Shown in pieces: positions 43,840 to 51,378 of a DNA stretch of 56,700 nucleotides; position 1 is the first letter of the stretch; each line of letters begins with the position of its first letter. The translations under genes were made by a program, and so were the position numbers. Location: NCBI GenBank assembly GCA_017456895.1, contig JAFTIN010000048.1, positions 1 to 56,700 on the forward strand, written 5' to 3'. This stretch comes from Clostridia bacterium. GTDB taxonomy: Bacteria; Bacillota; Clostridia; Oscillospirales; CAG-272. The notes below the pieces were generated by a model. That model saw only the letters and a program-made list of their open reading frames with translations. It was not told the DNA's origin and made no database searches.

Positions 43840-43916
43840 GGCGAATTAGCTCAGTTGGCTAGAGCGTCCGGTTCATACCCGGCAGGTCGTTGGTTCAAAT
43901 CCGACATTCGCTACCA
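43840..43916 (+). tRNA. tRNA with CAU anticodon (tRNA-Met, elongator, or tRNA-Ile2)
   Basis: A 77-nt cloverleaf with acceptor GGCGAAT/ATTCGCT, D-arm AGCTCAGTTGGCTAGAGC, anticodon CAT at 43874-43876, T-arm GGTTCAAATCC and encoded CCA. The anticodon stem lacks the three G-C pairs of initiator tRNA. The sequence alone does not exclude the lysidine-modified isoleucine tRNA. Confidence 0.95.
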
Positions 43917-43991
43917 GGCTCGTTGGTCAAGCGGTTAAGACACGGCCCTTTCACGGCTGTAACATGGGTTCGATTCCCGTACGAGTCACCA
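43917..43991 (+). tRNA. tRNA-Glu (UUC)
   Basis: A 75-nt cloverleaf starting one base after the CCA of the previous tRNA: acceptor GGCTCGT/ACGAGTC, anticodon TTC at 43950-43952, T-arm GGGTTCGATTCCC, encoded CCA. Its 3' end is the sequence copied repeatedly downstream. Confidence 0.96.
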
Positions 43992-44032
43992 AAAACCACC
44001 TAACCCGAACTCGGATTGGGTGGTTTTTCTTT
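43991..44032 (+). terminator. Terminator of the tRNA operon
   Basis: AAAAACCACC and GGTGGTTTTT arms followed by CTTTT, directly after the tRNA-Glu CCA. Confidence 0.85.
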
Positions 44033-44053
44033 TGGTGACTCGTACGAGGAATC
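44033..44053 (-). repeat. Inverted copy of the tRNA-Glu 3' end
   Basis: On the minus strand the 21 bases read GATTCCTCGTACGAGTCACC plus A, equal to the last 20 bases of tRNA-Glu (43972-43991) with one extra T. With the terminator between them they form a palindrome around the end of the tRNA operon. Confidence 0.85.
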
Positions 44054-44617
44054 TCACCCGGCGACGAAGTCGCTGGGTTCGCATACGCCACGCAGAGCGC
44101 GTCGAGCTTGCTCGTAAGCGGCAAGTGAGCGTATATTCGCCTCGGGCGAAATTCCCGTACACTTTATCAGGACACCCGATAGGTGTCCTGTTTTTCTTTC
44201 CTTTGGTGTCCCGTACGTTGGAATCGAACCCAGCGCACATATAGGCCTCCGCTCTCCCCTGCACTCAGTAAGCATGTAAACCTAACTCTCGTTACGTATC
44301 GGGCTGCTGTGCGCATGGGTTCGCATACCCCACCCGAAGATCGAAGAGCTTGCTCTTCAGGCGCAGGGTGTGGGTATATTCAGCTCCGCTGAAATTCCCG
44401 TATTTCTCTGACACTCCTCGTGAGTGTCCTTTTGTTTTACTGCCCCGTGCCGCAATCGGCGCGTCGAGCTCGCTCGTAAGCGGCAAGTGAGCGTATATTC
44501 GCCTCGGGCGAAATTCCCGTTAAACGACGCCTATTATCGGTGTCGTTTTCTTTTTGACTCTTTGCGGAGCAAATTCCCGTACACTTTATTAGGACACCCG
44601 GGAGGTGTCTTTTTTTA
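44054..44617 (+). repeat. Four mini-hairpin / AAATTCCCGT / terminator units after tRNA-Glu
   Basis: Each unit has a mini-hairpin, the string AAATTCCCGT (at 44149, 44392, 44511, 44571) that mimics the tRNA T-arm ATTCCCGTAC, and a terminator-like stem with T-run: AGGACACC/AGGTGTCCT (44169), GACACTC/GAGTGTC (44410), ACGAC/GTCGT (44523), GGACACC/GGTGTCT (44590). Mini-hairpins: TTCGCC/GGCGAA twice, TTCAGC/GCTGAA, TTTGC/GCAAA, and GAAGAGC/GCTCTTC. Units 1 and 3 share about 60 nearly identical bases (44096-44159 and 44459-44520). GGGTTCGCATAC occurs at ~44075 and ~44325. Confidence 0.8.
44204..44232 (-). pseudogene. Inverted tRNA 3'-end relic
   Basis: On the minus strand it reads TGGGTTCGATTCC, AACGTACGGG, ACACCA: a T-arm plus acceptor strand with CCA, close to tRNA-Glu (TGGGTTCGATTCCCGTACGAGTCACCA in segments). 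I find no matching 5' half, so it is not a working tRNA. Confidence 0.65.
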
Positions 44618-44679
44618 TTTTCTCCGGATTTCACCGCTACACACAATACACGCATCTTTTTTCTTTTCCCCGGCGCTTC

Positions 44680-44708
44680 TTGATATTTTATTTTCATTGT
44701 GATATAAT
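44680..44708 (+). promoter_or_regulatory. Sigma-A promoter of the ATP-grasp pair
   Basis: TTGATA, 17 bases, TATAAT, about 27 bases before the ATG. Confidence 0.8.
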
Positions 44709-44734
44709 AAAGAAAATGCGAAAGGAGAGAAATA

Positions 44735-45598
44735 ATGAAGGGTTGGCTTATTGTAAACGGCTTTGTTGATTCGGGAAAATTCCACGAGCTGTACGGCTAT
44801 CTTTCCGCCTCAGCAAAAAAGCGCGGTATCGAGCTCGAGATAAAGACATCGGATTCGTTCGCTGTACCGGTAGGCGAGAAAATATGTGTTGCTGATCACC
44901 CCGACTTTGCCCTCTTCTGGGATAAGGACGTCGTACTGGCGCACAGACTCGAGGGTGAGGGGATCAGGCTCTTTAACTCAGCGCGAGCTATCGAGATATG
45001 CGACAGCAAGATACTCACTTCGCTTATCCTTAACGGTGAGGTCAGAACCCCTAAAACGGTTATATCCCCGAAAACCTTTGAAGGAGTGGGCTATAACAGT
45101 ATGAAATTTGTGGAAAATGCTACACGGGTGGTGGGATTACCTATGATAATCAAGGAAGCTTACGGCTCCTTCGGCGCCCAAGTGTATCTCGTAAACACGC
45201 TCGATGAGGCAGAAAAGATCATTGCCTCACTCGGCCACAAGGACTTCATAATGCAGGAGTTTATCTCGGAAAGCAAGGGCCGTGACGTAAGAGTCAACGT
45301 TGTAGGAGGACAGGTCGTATCGGCTATGGAAAGGTATAACGAGAATGACTTCCGCTCCAATATCACAAACGGGGGAAAAATGAGAAAAATCAACCTCTCC
45401 GAAGATATGAAAGACGCGGCAATCAAGGCTACGGAGGCTATCGGACTCGACTTTGCCGGAGTGGATATACTCTTTGGTAAGGACGGACCTGTAGTGTGTG
45501 AGGTCAACTCAAATCCGCACTTTAAAAGCTCGCTTGAGTGTACCGGTGTAGATATGAGCGAAAAGATTATGGATTACATCACGGAGCAGATAAAATGA
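44735..45598 (+). CDS. RimK-like ATP-grasp ligase 1
   Basis: The 287-aa protein is an ATP-grasp carboxylate-amine ligase: ATP-binding lysine and loop IIKEAYGSFGAQVYLV, MQEFISESKGRDVRVNVVGG, and the metal-binding end VCEVNSNPHFKS. It resembles RimK and LysX proteins, which add glutamate or other amino acids to a carboxylate. Substrate and product are unknown. The RBS is AAAGGAGAG. Its stop overlaps the start of a paralogue (ATGA), so the two proteins are made together and may form a heterodimer or act in sequence. Confidence 0.88.
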   Translation: MKGWLIVNGFVDSGKFHELYGYLSASAKKRGIELEIKTSDSFAVPVGEKICVADHPDFALFWDKDVVLAHRLEGEGIRLFNSARAIEICDSKILTSLILNGEVRTPKTVISPKTFEGVGYNSMKFVENATRVVGLPMIIKEAYGSFGAQVYLVNTLDEAEKIIASLGHKDFIMQEFISESKGRDVRVNVVGGQVVSAMERYNENDFRSNITNGGKMRKINLSEDMKDAAIKATEAIGLDFAGVDILFGKDGPVVCEVNSNPHFKSSLECTGVDMSEKIMDYITEQIK

Positions 45599-46413
45599 GG
45601 GGGCTTCTGATTTACGATAAGGCAGGGGCGGAGCGCAACGAATGGTTTATAAATAGACTGATCAAGTGCGCAAAGGCACAGGAATGTGATCTTGAGCTCG
45701 TCATTCACCCGGAAGAAACCGACGGCGCCCTAAAGAAATCGGTCGACTTTGTTATAGTCAGAACGATCTGCCCTCACCTCGGCGTTAAGGCTGCTCATCT
45801 TAACGTCAGCGCCTTCAACAACTATCTGACCTCTTACGTGGCAAACGACAAGTGGAAAAGCTACGTCCTCTCCGAGAAGCTCGGCATAGCCGTTATGGAT
45901 ACGTATAAGGTGTCATCCGCGGAGGAGGCTATGGCGGCCCTCCCCTTCCCGTTCGTGCTAAAAGCGGTCGACGGCCACGGCGGCAGCGGGGTATTCCTGG
46001 TCAATAATGCGGAAGAATGTAAACAAACAATGTCATTATTGATAAATAAAGAAGTGATTGCGCAAAAGCTATGTGACGAGCCCGGAGTGGATATGCGTGT
46101 CTATGTTATGGGAGACAGGATCCTGGCGGCCGTCAAGCGCACGTCGAACACCGACTTCCGCTCCAACTTTTCTCTCGGCGGAAGCGCAGAGCTTTCCAAG
46201 CCTACCCACGATATGATCGAGGCGATAAACAAGCTCAAAGGCTCACTTTCCTTCGACTTTGTCGGAGTGGACTTTATACGCAATAACGGACGCTGGGTGC
46301 TGAACGAGATCGAGGACGTCGTAGGAACGAGAATGCTCTACTCTCTGACAGATATCGACGCGGCCGATGAATACGTGAGATATATTATCGAAAGAATAAA
46401 AAGCAAGGTATAG
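45595..46413 (+). CDS. RimK-like ATP-grasp ligase 2
   Basis: The 272-aa paralogue of the preceding protein has VLKAVDGHGGSGVFLV as ATP loop, CDEPGVDMRVYVMGD, NTDFRSNFSLGG (compare NDFRSNITNGG in ligase 1), and LNEIEDVVGTRML at the metal site. The last motif has Glu-Ile-Glu-Asp in place of the Glu-Val-Asn of ligase 1, so substrate or mechanism may differ. A terminator overlaps the last codons. Confidence 0.88.
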   Translation: MRGLLIYDKAGAERNEWFINRLIKCAKAQECDLELVIHPEETDGALKKSVDFVIVRTICPHLGVKAAHLNVSAFNNYLTSYVANDKWKSYVLSEKLGIAVMDTYKVSSAEEAMAALPFPFVLKAVDGHGGSGVFLVNNAEECKQTMSLLINKEVIAQKLCDEPGVDMRVYVMGDRILAAVKRTSNTDFRSNFSLGGSAELSKPTHDMIEAINKLKGSLSFDFVGVDFIRNNGRWVLNEIEDVVGTRMLYSLTDIDAADEYVRYIIERIKSKV

Positions 46414-46441
46414 CGAGTCATGGCTATACCTTGCTTTTTTA
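46398..46441 (+). terminator. Intrinsic terminator after the ATP-grasp pair
   Basis: AGCAAGGTATAGC and GCTATACCTTGCT arms followed by TTTTTT. The left arm lies in the last codons of the CDS. Confidence 0.9.
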
Positions 46442-46479
46442 GAAGCCTTTTGATTTTGATAATGCAGATTTATTGTGAT

Positions 46480-46800
46480 TTCGGTGTTTTCAAGAAGAAG
46501 TAATGAGTATTGCGATTCAAGGAGGCTACAAAAGTGAAAAATACGCGTCCTTTTAAACCGCAGCTTTTACATCCCCGCCGCCTCGGTCCCCTTGTGACCT
46601 CGTATTGTTGATGATTTTTTCGCTTATATGGCGAAGAAATATACGAATACTGCGATTCAAGAAGGCTACAAAAGTGAAAAATATGCGTCCTTTTAAACCG
46701 TAACTTTCATGTCCACACCGCCTCGGTCCCCTTGTGACCTCGTATTGTTGATGATTTTTTCGCTTATATGGCGAAGCAATATACGAATATTGCGAGGCGG
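46480..46800. repeat. Two 140-bp direct repeats with family-X-like inner arm
   Basis: GCGATTCAA recurs at 46512 and 46652. The units share GGCTACAAAAGTGAAAAATA, CGTCCTTTTAAACCG, GCCTCGGTCCCCTTGTGACC and GATGATTTTTTCGCTTATA. Junctions carry AAG, an arm such as CAATAT/ATATTG, and GCGA. The outer sequence differs from family X. They fill the gap before the greA stop. Confidence 0.8.
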
Positions 46801-46834
46801 ATAAGTGGAAAAAGCGCAAGAATACGCGTCACAA

Positions 46835-47347
46835 TTAATACCCGCTGATCGGGAGAGATTCGTTATCCTCCCCCTTCGTTATCTCTAATATTTTAACATA
46901 GTAGCTCATAGTCGGACTGACCTCAACGAGTATCCTGTCGCCCTGCCTATGTCCCATAAGAGCCGAGCCGAGAGGCGACTCCTTGCTGATATATCCCTCA
47001 AGAGCGTTCTGGCGAAGGGTGGTGACGATCTGGATCTCGCGCTCCTTGCCCATCTTCTCGTTAAATATCTTTACCCTGTCGAAGAGCGAGACGGTATCCT
47101 TATCCCCCTCGATCTCTATAACTCTGGCGGTGCGGATCATATTCTCGAGGTAGCGTATTCTACCCTCGTTTCTGCGCTTTTCACGCTTTGCCTCCTTGTA
47201 TTCGGCATTCTCGGAGAGGTCACCGAACTCGCGCGTGCGCTTCATCTCGGCCATAAGCTTTGGTCCGAGCTCGACACGGCGGTAGCGTATCTCCTCCTCC
47301 ATCTTTTTTATATCAACCTCGGTAAGCTCGTCGTACACTGTAGCCAC
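46835..47347 (-). CDS. greA: Transcription elongation factor GreA
   Basis: The 170-aa protein has the N-terminal coiled coil (residues ~8-80) with the tip motif FGDLSENAEYKEAK, whose acidic residues stimulate RNA cleavage by stalled polymerase, and a C-terminal FKBP-like domain (ISKESPLGSALMGHRQGD). The RBS GGAGGTGG precedes the start. Confidence 0.94.
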   Translation of the reverse strand: MATVYDELTEVDIKKMEEEIRYRRVELGPKLMAEMKRTREFGDLSENAEYKEAKREKRRNEGRIRYLENMIRTARVIEIEGDKDTVSLFDRVKIFNEKMGKEREIQIVTTLRQNALEGYISKESPLGSALMGHRQGDRILVEVSPTMSYYVKILEITKGEDNESLPISGY

Positions 47348-47368
47348 CTCCTTTTATTTCTACACTTG

Positions 47369-47397
47369 ATTTTATCACATTCGGGCGAAAAAATCAA
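47369..47397 (-). promoter_or_regulatory. Sigma-A promoter of greA
   Basis: On the minus strand TTGATT (47397-47392), a 17-base spacer and TAAAAT (47374-47369). Confidence 0.75.
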
Positions 47398-47479
47398 TAT
47401 CATTTTTATCCCTCTTACCGCATAGATTTACAGTAGCGCAGTAGATGGAAAAATTATTAAAAAATATTAAAAAATTCAC

Positions 47480-47508
47480 TTGAAAAAAGTCGAATACTGT
47501 GCTATACT
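47480..47508 (+). promoter_or_regulatory. Sigma-A promoter of the 82-aa membrane protein gene
   Basis: TTGAAA, 17 bases, TATACT, about 50 bases before the ATG. Confidence 0.8.
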
Positions 47509-47560
47509 TTATTTAGCAAGTAAACTTCTTGCGAATATTTTTAACAAGGAGAACAGAAAC

Positions 47561-47809
47561 ATGGCATCCAAGTCCATTACCGCTCAGTTCGAGGCTCTTC
47601 CTAAGCTCGTTAAGGTTATCCTTCTCATCGTCTTCGGTTGGGTTATCGGCGGTGTTTACAGAATCATCCGTTACACTGAGACCAAGAACTTATTCACCCT
47701 TATTGCAGGTCTTCTTGCACTCTTTACCGGTGTAGGTAACCTCGTAGCAGAGGTTGCAGACATCGTTACCGAGATCCTCAGCAACAAGATCACTCTCTTC
47801 GCTGACTAA
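47561..47809 (+). CDS. Small two-helix membrane protein, 82 aa
   Basis: The protein begins MASKSITAQFEALPKLVKV, has a hydrophobic helix (ILLIVFGWVIGGVYRII, ~20-36), a basic turn and a second, longer helix (~45-75). There is no signal peptide and no recognised family. The start at 47561 follows AAGGAGAAC; the frame upstream of it is not protein-like. Codons are strongly biased to C-ending and frequent forms (AAG, CTT/CTC, GTT, ATC, CGT), unlike most neighbours, which suggests high expression. It has its own promoter and terminators. Confidence 0.8.
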   Translation: MASKSITAQFEALPKLVKVILLIVFGWVIGGVYRIIRYTETKNLFTLIAGLLALFTGVGNLVAEVADIVTEILSNKITLFAD

Positions 47810-47821
47810 TCAGTAAAGATT

Positions 47822-47888
47822 CATTCCGCACAGAATGCGGAATCAAGATAAAGGCGTACGCTGCGGCGTACGCCTTTATCTTTTTTTA
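47822..47888 (+). terminator. Double hairpin terminator after the small membrane protein
   Basis: A first hairpin ATTCCGCA/TGCGGAAT (47822-47842), then AAGATAAAGGCGTACGC and its complement followed by TTTTTTT (47845-47888). Confidence 0.9.
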
Positions 47889-47903
47889 CACTCTTACCCC
47901 CTC

Positions 47904-47932
47904 TTGACTTTAGTTTGAAATTGTTGTATAAT
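47904..47932 (+). promoter_or_regulatory. Sigma-A promoter of ppa and the DtxR-type regulator
   Basis: TTGACT, 17 bases, TATAAT. Confidence 0.85.
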
Positions 47933-47988
47933 ATTAAGACAACGGTCGATAATATACCGCACGTATCACAAAGAAAGGAGACGGTACA

Positions 47989-48519
47989 GTGGCTAACATT
48001 TGGCATAGCATTTCACCAAAAAGAATAACTCCCGAGGACTTCATATGCGTGATTGAAATATCCAAGGGAAGTAAGAAAAAGTATGAGCTCGACAAGGAAA
48101 CCGGCTTTATCATACTTGACAGAATACTCTACACATCCACGCACTACCCTGCCAATTATGGCTTTATCCCGAGGACCTACGGCGATGACGGAGACCCGCT
48201 CGACGTTCTCCTGATCTGCGCGGAGCCCCTCGAGCCCATGTCTTTGGTCAGAGCCTATCCCATCGGCGTGATCAAGATGATCGACAACGGCAGAAACGAC
48301 GAGAAGATAATCGCGATCCCCTTTAACGATCCTAACTACAATCACTACAAGAGTATAGACGAGCTCCCAAAACATCTCTTTGACGAGATGTGTCACTTCT
48401 TCACTGTATATAAGAACCTCGAGCACAAGGACACCGCGGTGGACGAGGTATCAACACGTGAGGAGGCGCTCAGAATTATCCAAGAGGCAATCACTCACTA
48501 CAAGGATTGCTTCTGCTAA
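47989..48519 (+). CDS. ppa: Inorganic pyrophosphatase, family I
   Basis: The 176-aa soluble enzyme hydrolyses pyrophosphate to phosphate and so drives biosynthesis. Metal-binding aspartates are in the signature DGDPLDVLL; other family residues are NYGFIPRTYGDD and IAIPFNDPNY. It starts with GTG at 47989 after AAAGGAG. The DtxR-type regulator gene follows by 32 bases, probably on the same transcript. Confidence 0.95.
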   Translation: MANIWHSISPKRITPEDFICVIEISKGSKKKYELDKETGFIILDRILYTSTHYPANYGFIPRTYGDDGDPLDVLLICAEPLEPMSLVRAYPIGVIKMIDNGRNDEKIIAIPFNDPNYNHYKSIDELPKHLFDEMCHFFTVYKNLEHKDTAVDEVSTREEALRIIQEAITHYKDCFC

Positions 48520-48551
48520 AACAAACGCCAAAGGCGTGAAAGAGGAACAGT

Positions 48552-48914
48552 ATGCAGCTTCAAGAATCAGGCGAGATGTATCTCGAGACAATATATATCC
48601 TTACAGAAGAAAACCCCCACGTACGCTCCATCGACGTGTGTGAGCACATGGGCTTCTCTAAGCCGAGTGTCAGTCGCGCGGTAGGTCTGCTCAAGAGCGG
48701 CGGATACATCAGCGTGGATAAGGACGGATATATTTCCCTCACCGAGGTGGGACGTGAGGTGGCGGTAAAAATGTACGATCGCCACAGGCTCCTGACCGAC
48801 TTTCTCGTCAGCCTCGGCGTCGACAGAGAAGTAGCTACAAACGATGCATGCAAGATCGAGCACCATATATCCGACGAGTCGTTTGAGGCTCTAAAGCGCC
48901 ATATTTGTAAATAA
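48552..48914 (+). CDS. DtxR/MntR-family metal-dependent repressor
   Basis: The 120-aa protein starts with LQESGEMYLETIYIL, has a winged helix-turn-helix (VCEHMGFSKPSVSRAVGLLKSGGYI, recognition helix ~32-48) and a metal-binding dimerisation part with DRHRLLTDFLVSLGV and ACKIEHHIS. It lacks the C-terminal SH3-like domain, so it is MntR-like in size. It is the obvious candidate regulator for the feo operon 80 bases away and convergent, whose promoter carries a matching palindrome. Confidence 0.88.
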   Translation: MQLQESGEMYLETIYILTEENPHVRSIDVCEHMGFSKPSVSRAVGLLKSGGYISVDKDGYISLTEVGREVAVKMYDRHRLLTDFLVSLGVDREVATNDACKIEHHISDESFEALKRHICK

Positions 48915-48934
48915 TAATTTTCTTTTATGTAATA

Positions 48935-48977
48935 AATTATGCCCGAGCAAAATGCTCGGGCATAATTCTTTTTTTAC
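48935..48977. terminator. Intrinsic terminator between the regulator and feo genes
   Basis: TTATGCCCGAGCA and TGCTCGGGCATAA arms followed by TTCTTTTTTT; the opposite strand has a weaker T-tract, so it may serve both convergent units. Confidence 0.9.
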
Positions 48978-48990
48978 GGAGTTTTATAGT

Positions 48991-49194
48991 TTATTTTTCT
49001 TCCTCGTCCTTGCCGCATCCGCAGGAGCAGGATGAACAGTGGCCAAAGCAACCTCCGCCCGAGGACTGACAGGAGGAGCTGTCCGGGCAGCCAATACACT
49101 TCTTACCGCTCTTTTTAGCGCGGTATATGTAGAGAGCTGCGCCGCCGACGACGAGAATGATTATACCTATTACAATAAAGTCAACGGGTCCCAT
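48991..49194 (-). CDS. FeoB-associated Cys-rich membrane protein
   Basis: The 67-aa protein starts MGPVDFIVIGIIILVVGGAALYIY in two parts: one membrane helix, then a basic stretch and a Cys-rich tail (CIGCPDSSSC, CFGHCSSCSCGCG). This is the typical small partner found after FeoB in Firmicutes, thought to help iron transfer. It starts one base after the feoB stop; a GTG three codons upstream is an alternative start. Confidence 0.9.
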   Translation of the reverse strand: MGPVDFIVIGIIILVVGGAALYIYRAKKSGKKCIGCPDSSSCQSSGGGCFGHCSSCSCGCGKDEEEK

Positions 49195-49195
49195 A

Positions 49196-51253
49196 TTACG
49201 CACTCACCATTTCCTTTGCCTTTTCCTCGTTTCTGACCTCCTCACGCTTTTTGAGAATAGCGTAGGTGAAGATGGCTATGCAAGCCGCAACGATCACCCA
49301 TCCGACGATAGGCATCCAGGCGTTGCCGAAGTCAGCGCCGGTGAAGAGAGTGCCGAAGAAGTATACGAGGAAGCCGAGCGAGTAACCTACCGCAAACTGA
49401 ATTCCGATACCTGCGAAGAGCCACTTCTTGCTCTTGATCTCGGAGTTCATCGCGCCGATAGCCGCGAAGCAAGGAGGTGAAAAGAGGTTGAACATAAGGT
49501 ATGCAAGAGCGGCAACCTTGGTGATCGCCATAACGCCCGCAACCTCTGCACCGGCGCCCTCCATAAGAGCAAGCTCCTCGGCGTCGATGAGGTTCTCAAG
49601 TCCTACGAAGCAGACCGCGAGAGTACCTACAACGTTCTCCTTTGCGATAAAGCCTGTGATAGCCGCCGCGGCAAGCTGCCAAGCAACAACGCCGACGATA
49701 GGAGCGAAGAGATATGCAAAGGGAGTGGCGATAGTAGCAAGAATGGAGTCGCTCGCGCTCTCAACGGGCTGAAGATTCCAGCCGAAGGACTGCATAAGCT
49801 GAACTACGAAGTTACATACGAGAATAATGGTACCTGCCTTAACTATGTAGGCCCAGCCGCGCTGACACATAGAGAGGGCCGCCTTCTTAAAGCTGGGGGC
49901 CTTGTACTCGGGGAGCTCGATGATGAAGAAGGACTTCTTGGGCTTGTAGCCGTTAAGCGCGTTGATAAGAAGCGCGCAAAGGAGGATAAGGATAATACCT
50001 ACGAAGTACATAGAAACACCGACCCAACGGCTCTCACCGAAGAACGCGCCGGCAAAGAGCGAGATAACGGGAAGCTTTGCGCCGCAGGGCATAAAGGGAG
50101 CGAGCATTGCGGTAGCTCTCTTCTCTCTCTCGTTTCTGATAGTACGGCAGGCCATAACGCCGGGGATAGCGCAGCCGGTACCGATAACGAAGGGGATAAC
50201 CGACTTACCGGAAAGGCCAACCTTCTTGAAGATAGGATCAAGAACGACGGTAGCGCGAGCCATATATCCACAATCCTCAAGGAGTGCGATGAGGAAGTAC
50301 ATTACCATTACAAGAGGGAGGAATCCGACAACCGCACCTACACCGCCGATGATACCGTCAACGATGATGGAGGAAAGGAGGGGATTTGCATTCTCAAGCA
50401 GTCCGCCTACCCACTCGCCGAACATATCGATAAGAGTAACGAGGCCGGGGATAGCAAATTCCTTCTCCGTGCCCTCAGCAAAAACGTAGCCCTCTGCGAT
50501 CCAGGCACCGAGCCAGGACTGAGATATCTGGAATACAAGGAACATTACAACTGCGAAGATCGGAATGCCAAGCCACTTGTTGGTGAGGACCTCATCGATC
50601 TTGTCACCGACGTTTTTATCCTTGGTGAGAATCTTACGGGTCTCTACCTTCTTTACTATATCGTTTACGAACGTGAAGCGGCGTCTGTCCTCTGCCTCAA
50701 CCGACGCTCTGTCGGTAAGGTCAATGTCTGCCTGAGTGTAGGGAGCCTTCTGCTCCTTGCCAACAAGTCCTATGGCAACAGATACTACCTTATCAAGTCC
50801 CTTTGCAGAGGTGGAGACGGTCTCAACTACGGGACAGCCGAGAAGCTCGGAGAGCCTTGCCGCATTGATCTTGTTCTCCTTCTTCTCGTTGGAGTCGGTC
50901 TTGTTAAGCGCAACTACCATAGGGATGCCGAGCTCGAGGAGCTGGGTGGTGAAGAAGAGGCTGCGGGAAAGGTTGGTAGCGTCGACGATGTTGATAATAG
51001 CGTCGGGGTGCTCGTTCCTTACGTAGTCGGAGGTAATGCTCTCCTCCGAGGTAAAGGGAGACATGGAGTAGGCGCCGGGAAGGTCAACGGCTATGAGCTC
51101 AGCGTCGCCATTTACGTAATTCCTCTTGATCGGGTGTTCCTTCTTCTCAACAGTTACACCTGCCCAGTTACCAACCTTTTCATTACGGCCGGTCAGAGCG
51201 TTGTACATTGTGGTCTTACCGCTGTTAGGATTACCCGTGAGTGCGATTCTCAT
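49196..51253 (-). CDS. feoB: Ferrous iron transporter B
   Basis: The 685-aa inner membrane protein imports Fe2+. It has an N-terminal G domain with GNPNSGKTT (residues 7-15), VDLPGAYSM and NKTDSNEKK, a helical linker (~160-210), and a C-terminal membrane region of about ten helices with the two Gate motifs (CGYMARATVVLDPIF and the later PCFAAIGAMNSEI). It follows feoA by 125 bases that hold a second copy of the putative operator. Confidence 0.96.
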   Translation of the reverse strand: MRIALTGNPNSGKTTMYNALTGRNEKVGNWAGVTVEKKEHPIKRNYVNGDAELIAVDLPGAYSMSPFTSEESITSDYVRNEHPDAIINIVDATNLSRSLFFTTQLLELGIPMVVALNKTDSNEKKENKINAARLSELLGCPVVETVSTSAKGLDKVVSVAIGLVGKEQKAPYTQADIDLTDRASVEAEDRRRFTFVNDIVKKVETRKILTKDKNVGDKIDEVLTNKWLGIPIFAVVMFLVFQISQSWLGAWIAEGYVFAEGTEKEFAIPGLVTLIDMFGEWVGGLLENANPLLSSIIVDGIIGGVGAVVGFLPLVMVMYFLIALLEDCGYMARATVVLDPIFKKVGLSGKSVIPFVIGTGCAIPGVMACRTIRNEREKRATAMLAPFMPCGAKLPVISLFAGAFFGESRWVGVSMYFVGIILILLCALLINALNGYKPKKSFFIIELPEYKAPSFKKAALSMCQRGWAYIVKAGTIILVCNFVVQLMQSFGWNLQPVESASDSILATIATPFAYLFAPIVGVVAWQLAAAAITGFIAKENVVGTLAVCFVGLENLIDAEELALMEGAGAEVAGVMAITKVAALAYLMFNLFSPPCFAAIGAMNSEIKSKKWLFAGIGIQFAVGYSLGFLVYFFGTLFTGADFGNAWMPIVGWVIVAACIAIFTYAILKKREEVRNEEKAKEMVSA

Positions 51254-51298
51254 TGGATATTCTCCTTATATGTAAATTATAAATAACATTTTTGGGGA

Positions 51299-51314
51299 GT
51301 TAGCCTCTGCTAAC
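51299..51314. promoter_or_regulatory. Putative metalloregulator operator, copy 2 (feoA-feoB gap)
   Basis: GTTAGCCTCTGCTAAC, identical to the copy at 51631. It lies ~45 bases before the feoB start. No clear promoter overlaps it. Confidence 0.65.
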
Positions 51315-51330
51315 TCAGTTTCAAAGTTCA

Positions 51331-51364
51331 GAGTCATTAAAGATAAAAAACACTCTAATGACTC
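51331..51364. promoter_or_regulatory. Hairpin in the feoA-feoB gap
   Basis: GAGTCATTA and TAATGACTC arms with a 16-base loop. There is no T-run after it on the coding strand, so it may be an RNA-processing or stability element rather than a terminator. Confidence 0.45.
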
Positions 51365-51378
51365 GGTATAATGCGATA

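Noticed and set aside
44020-44697. Short open frames on both strands after tRNA-Glu
   Set aside because: They run through tRNA relics and hairpins, have no RBS and overlap one another in several frames.
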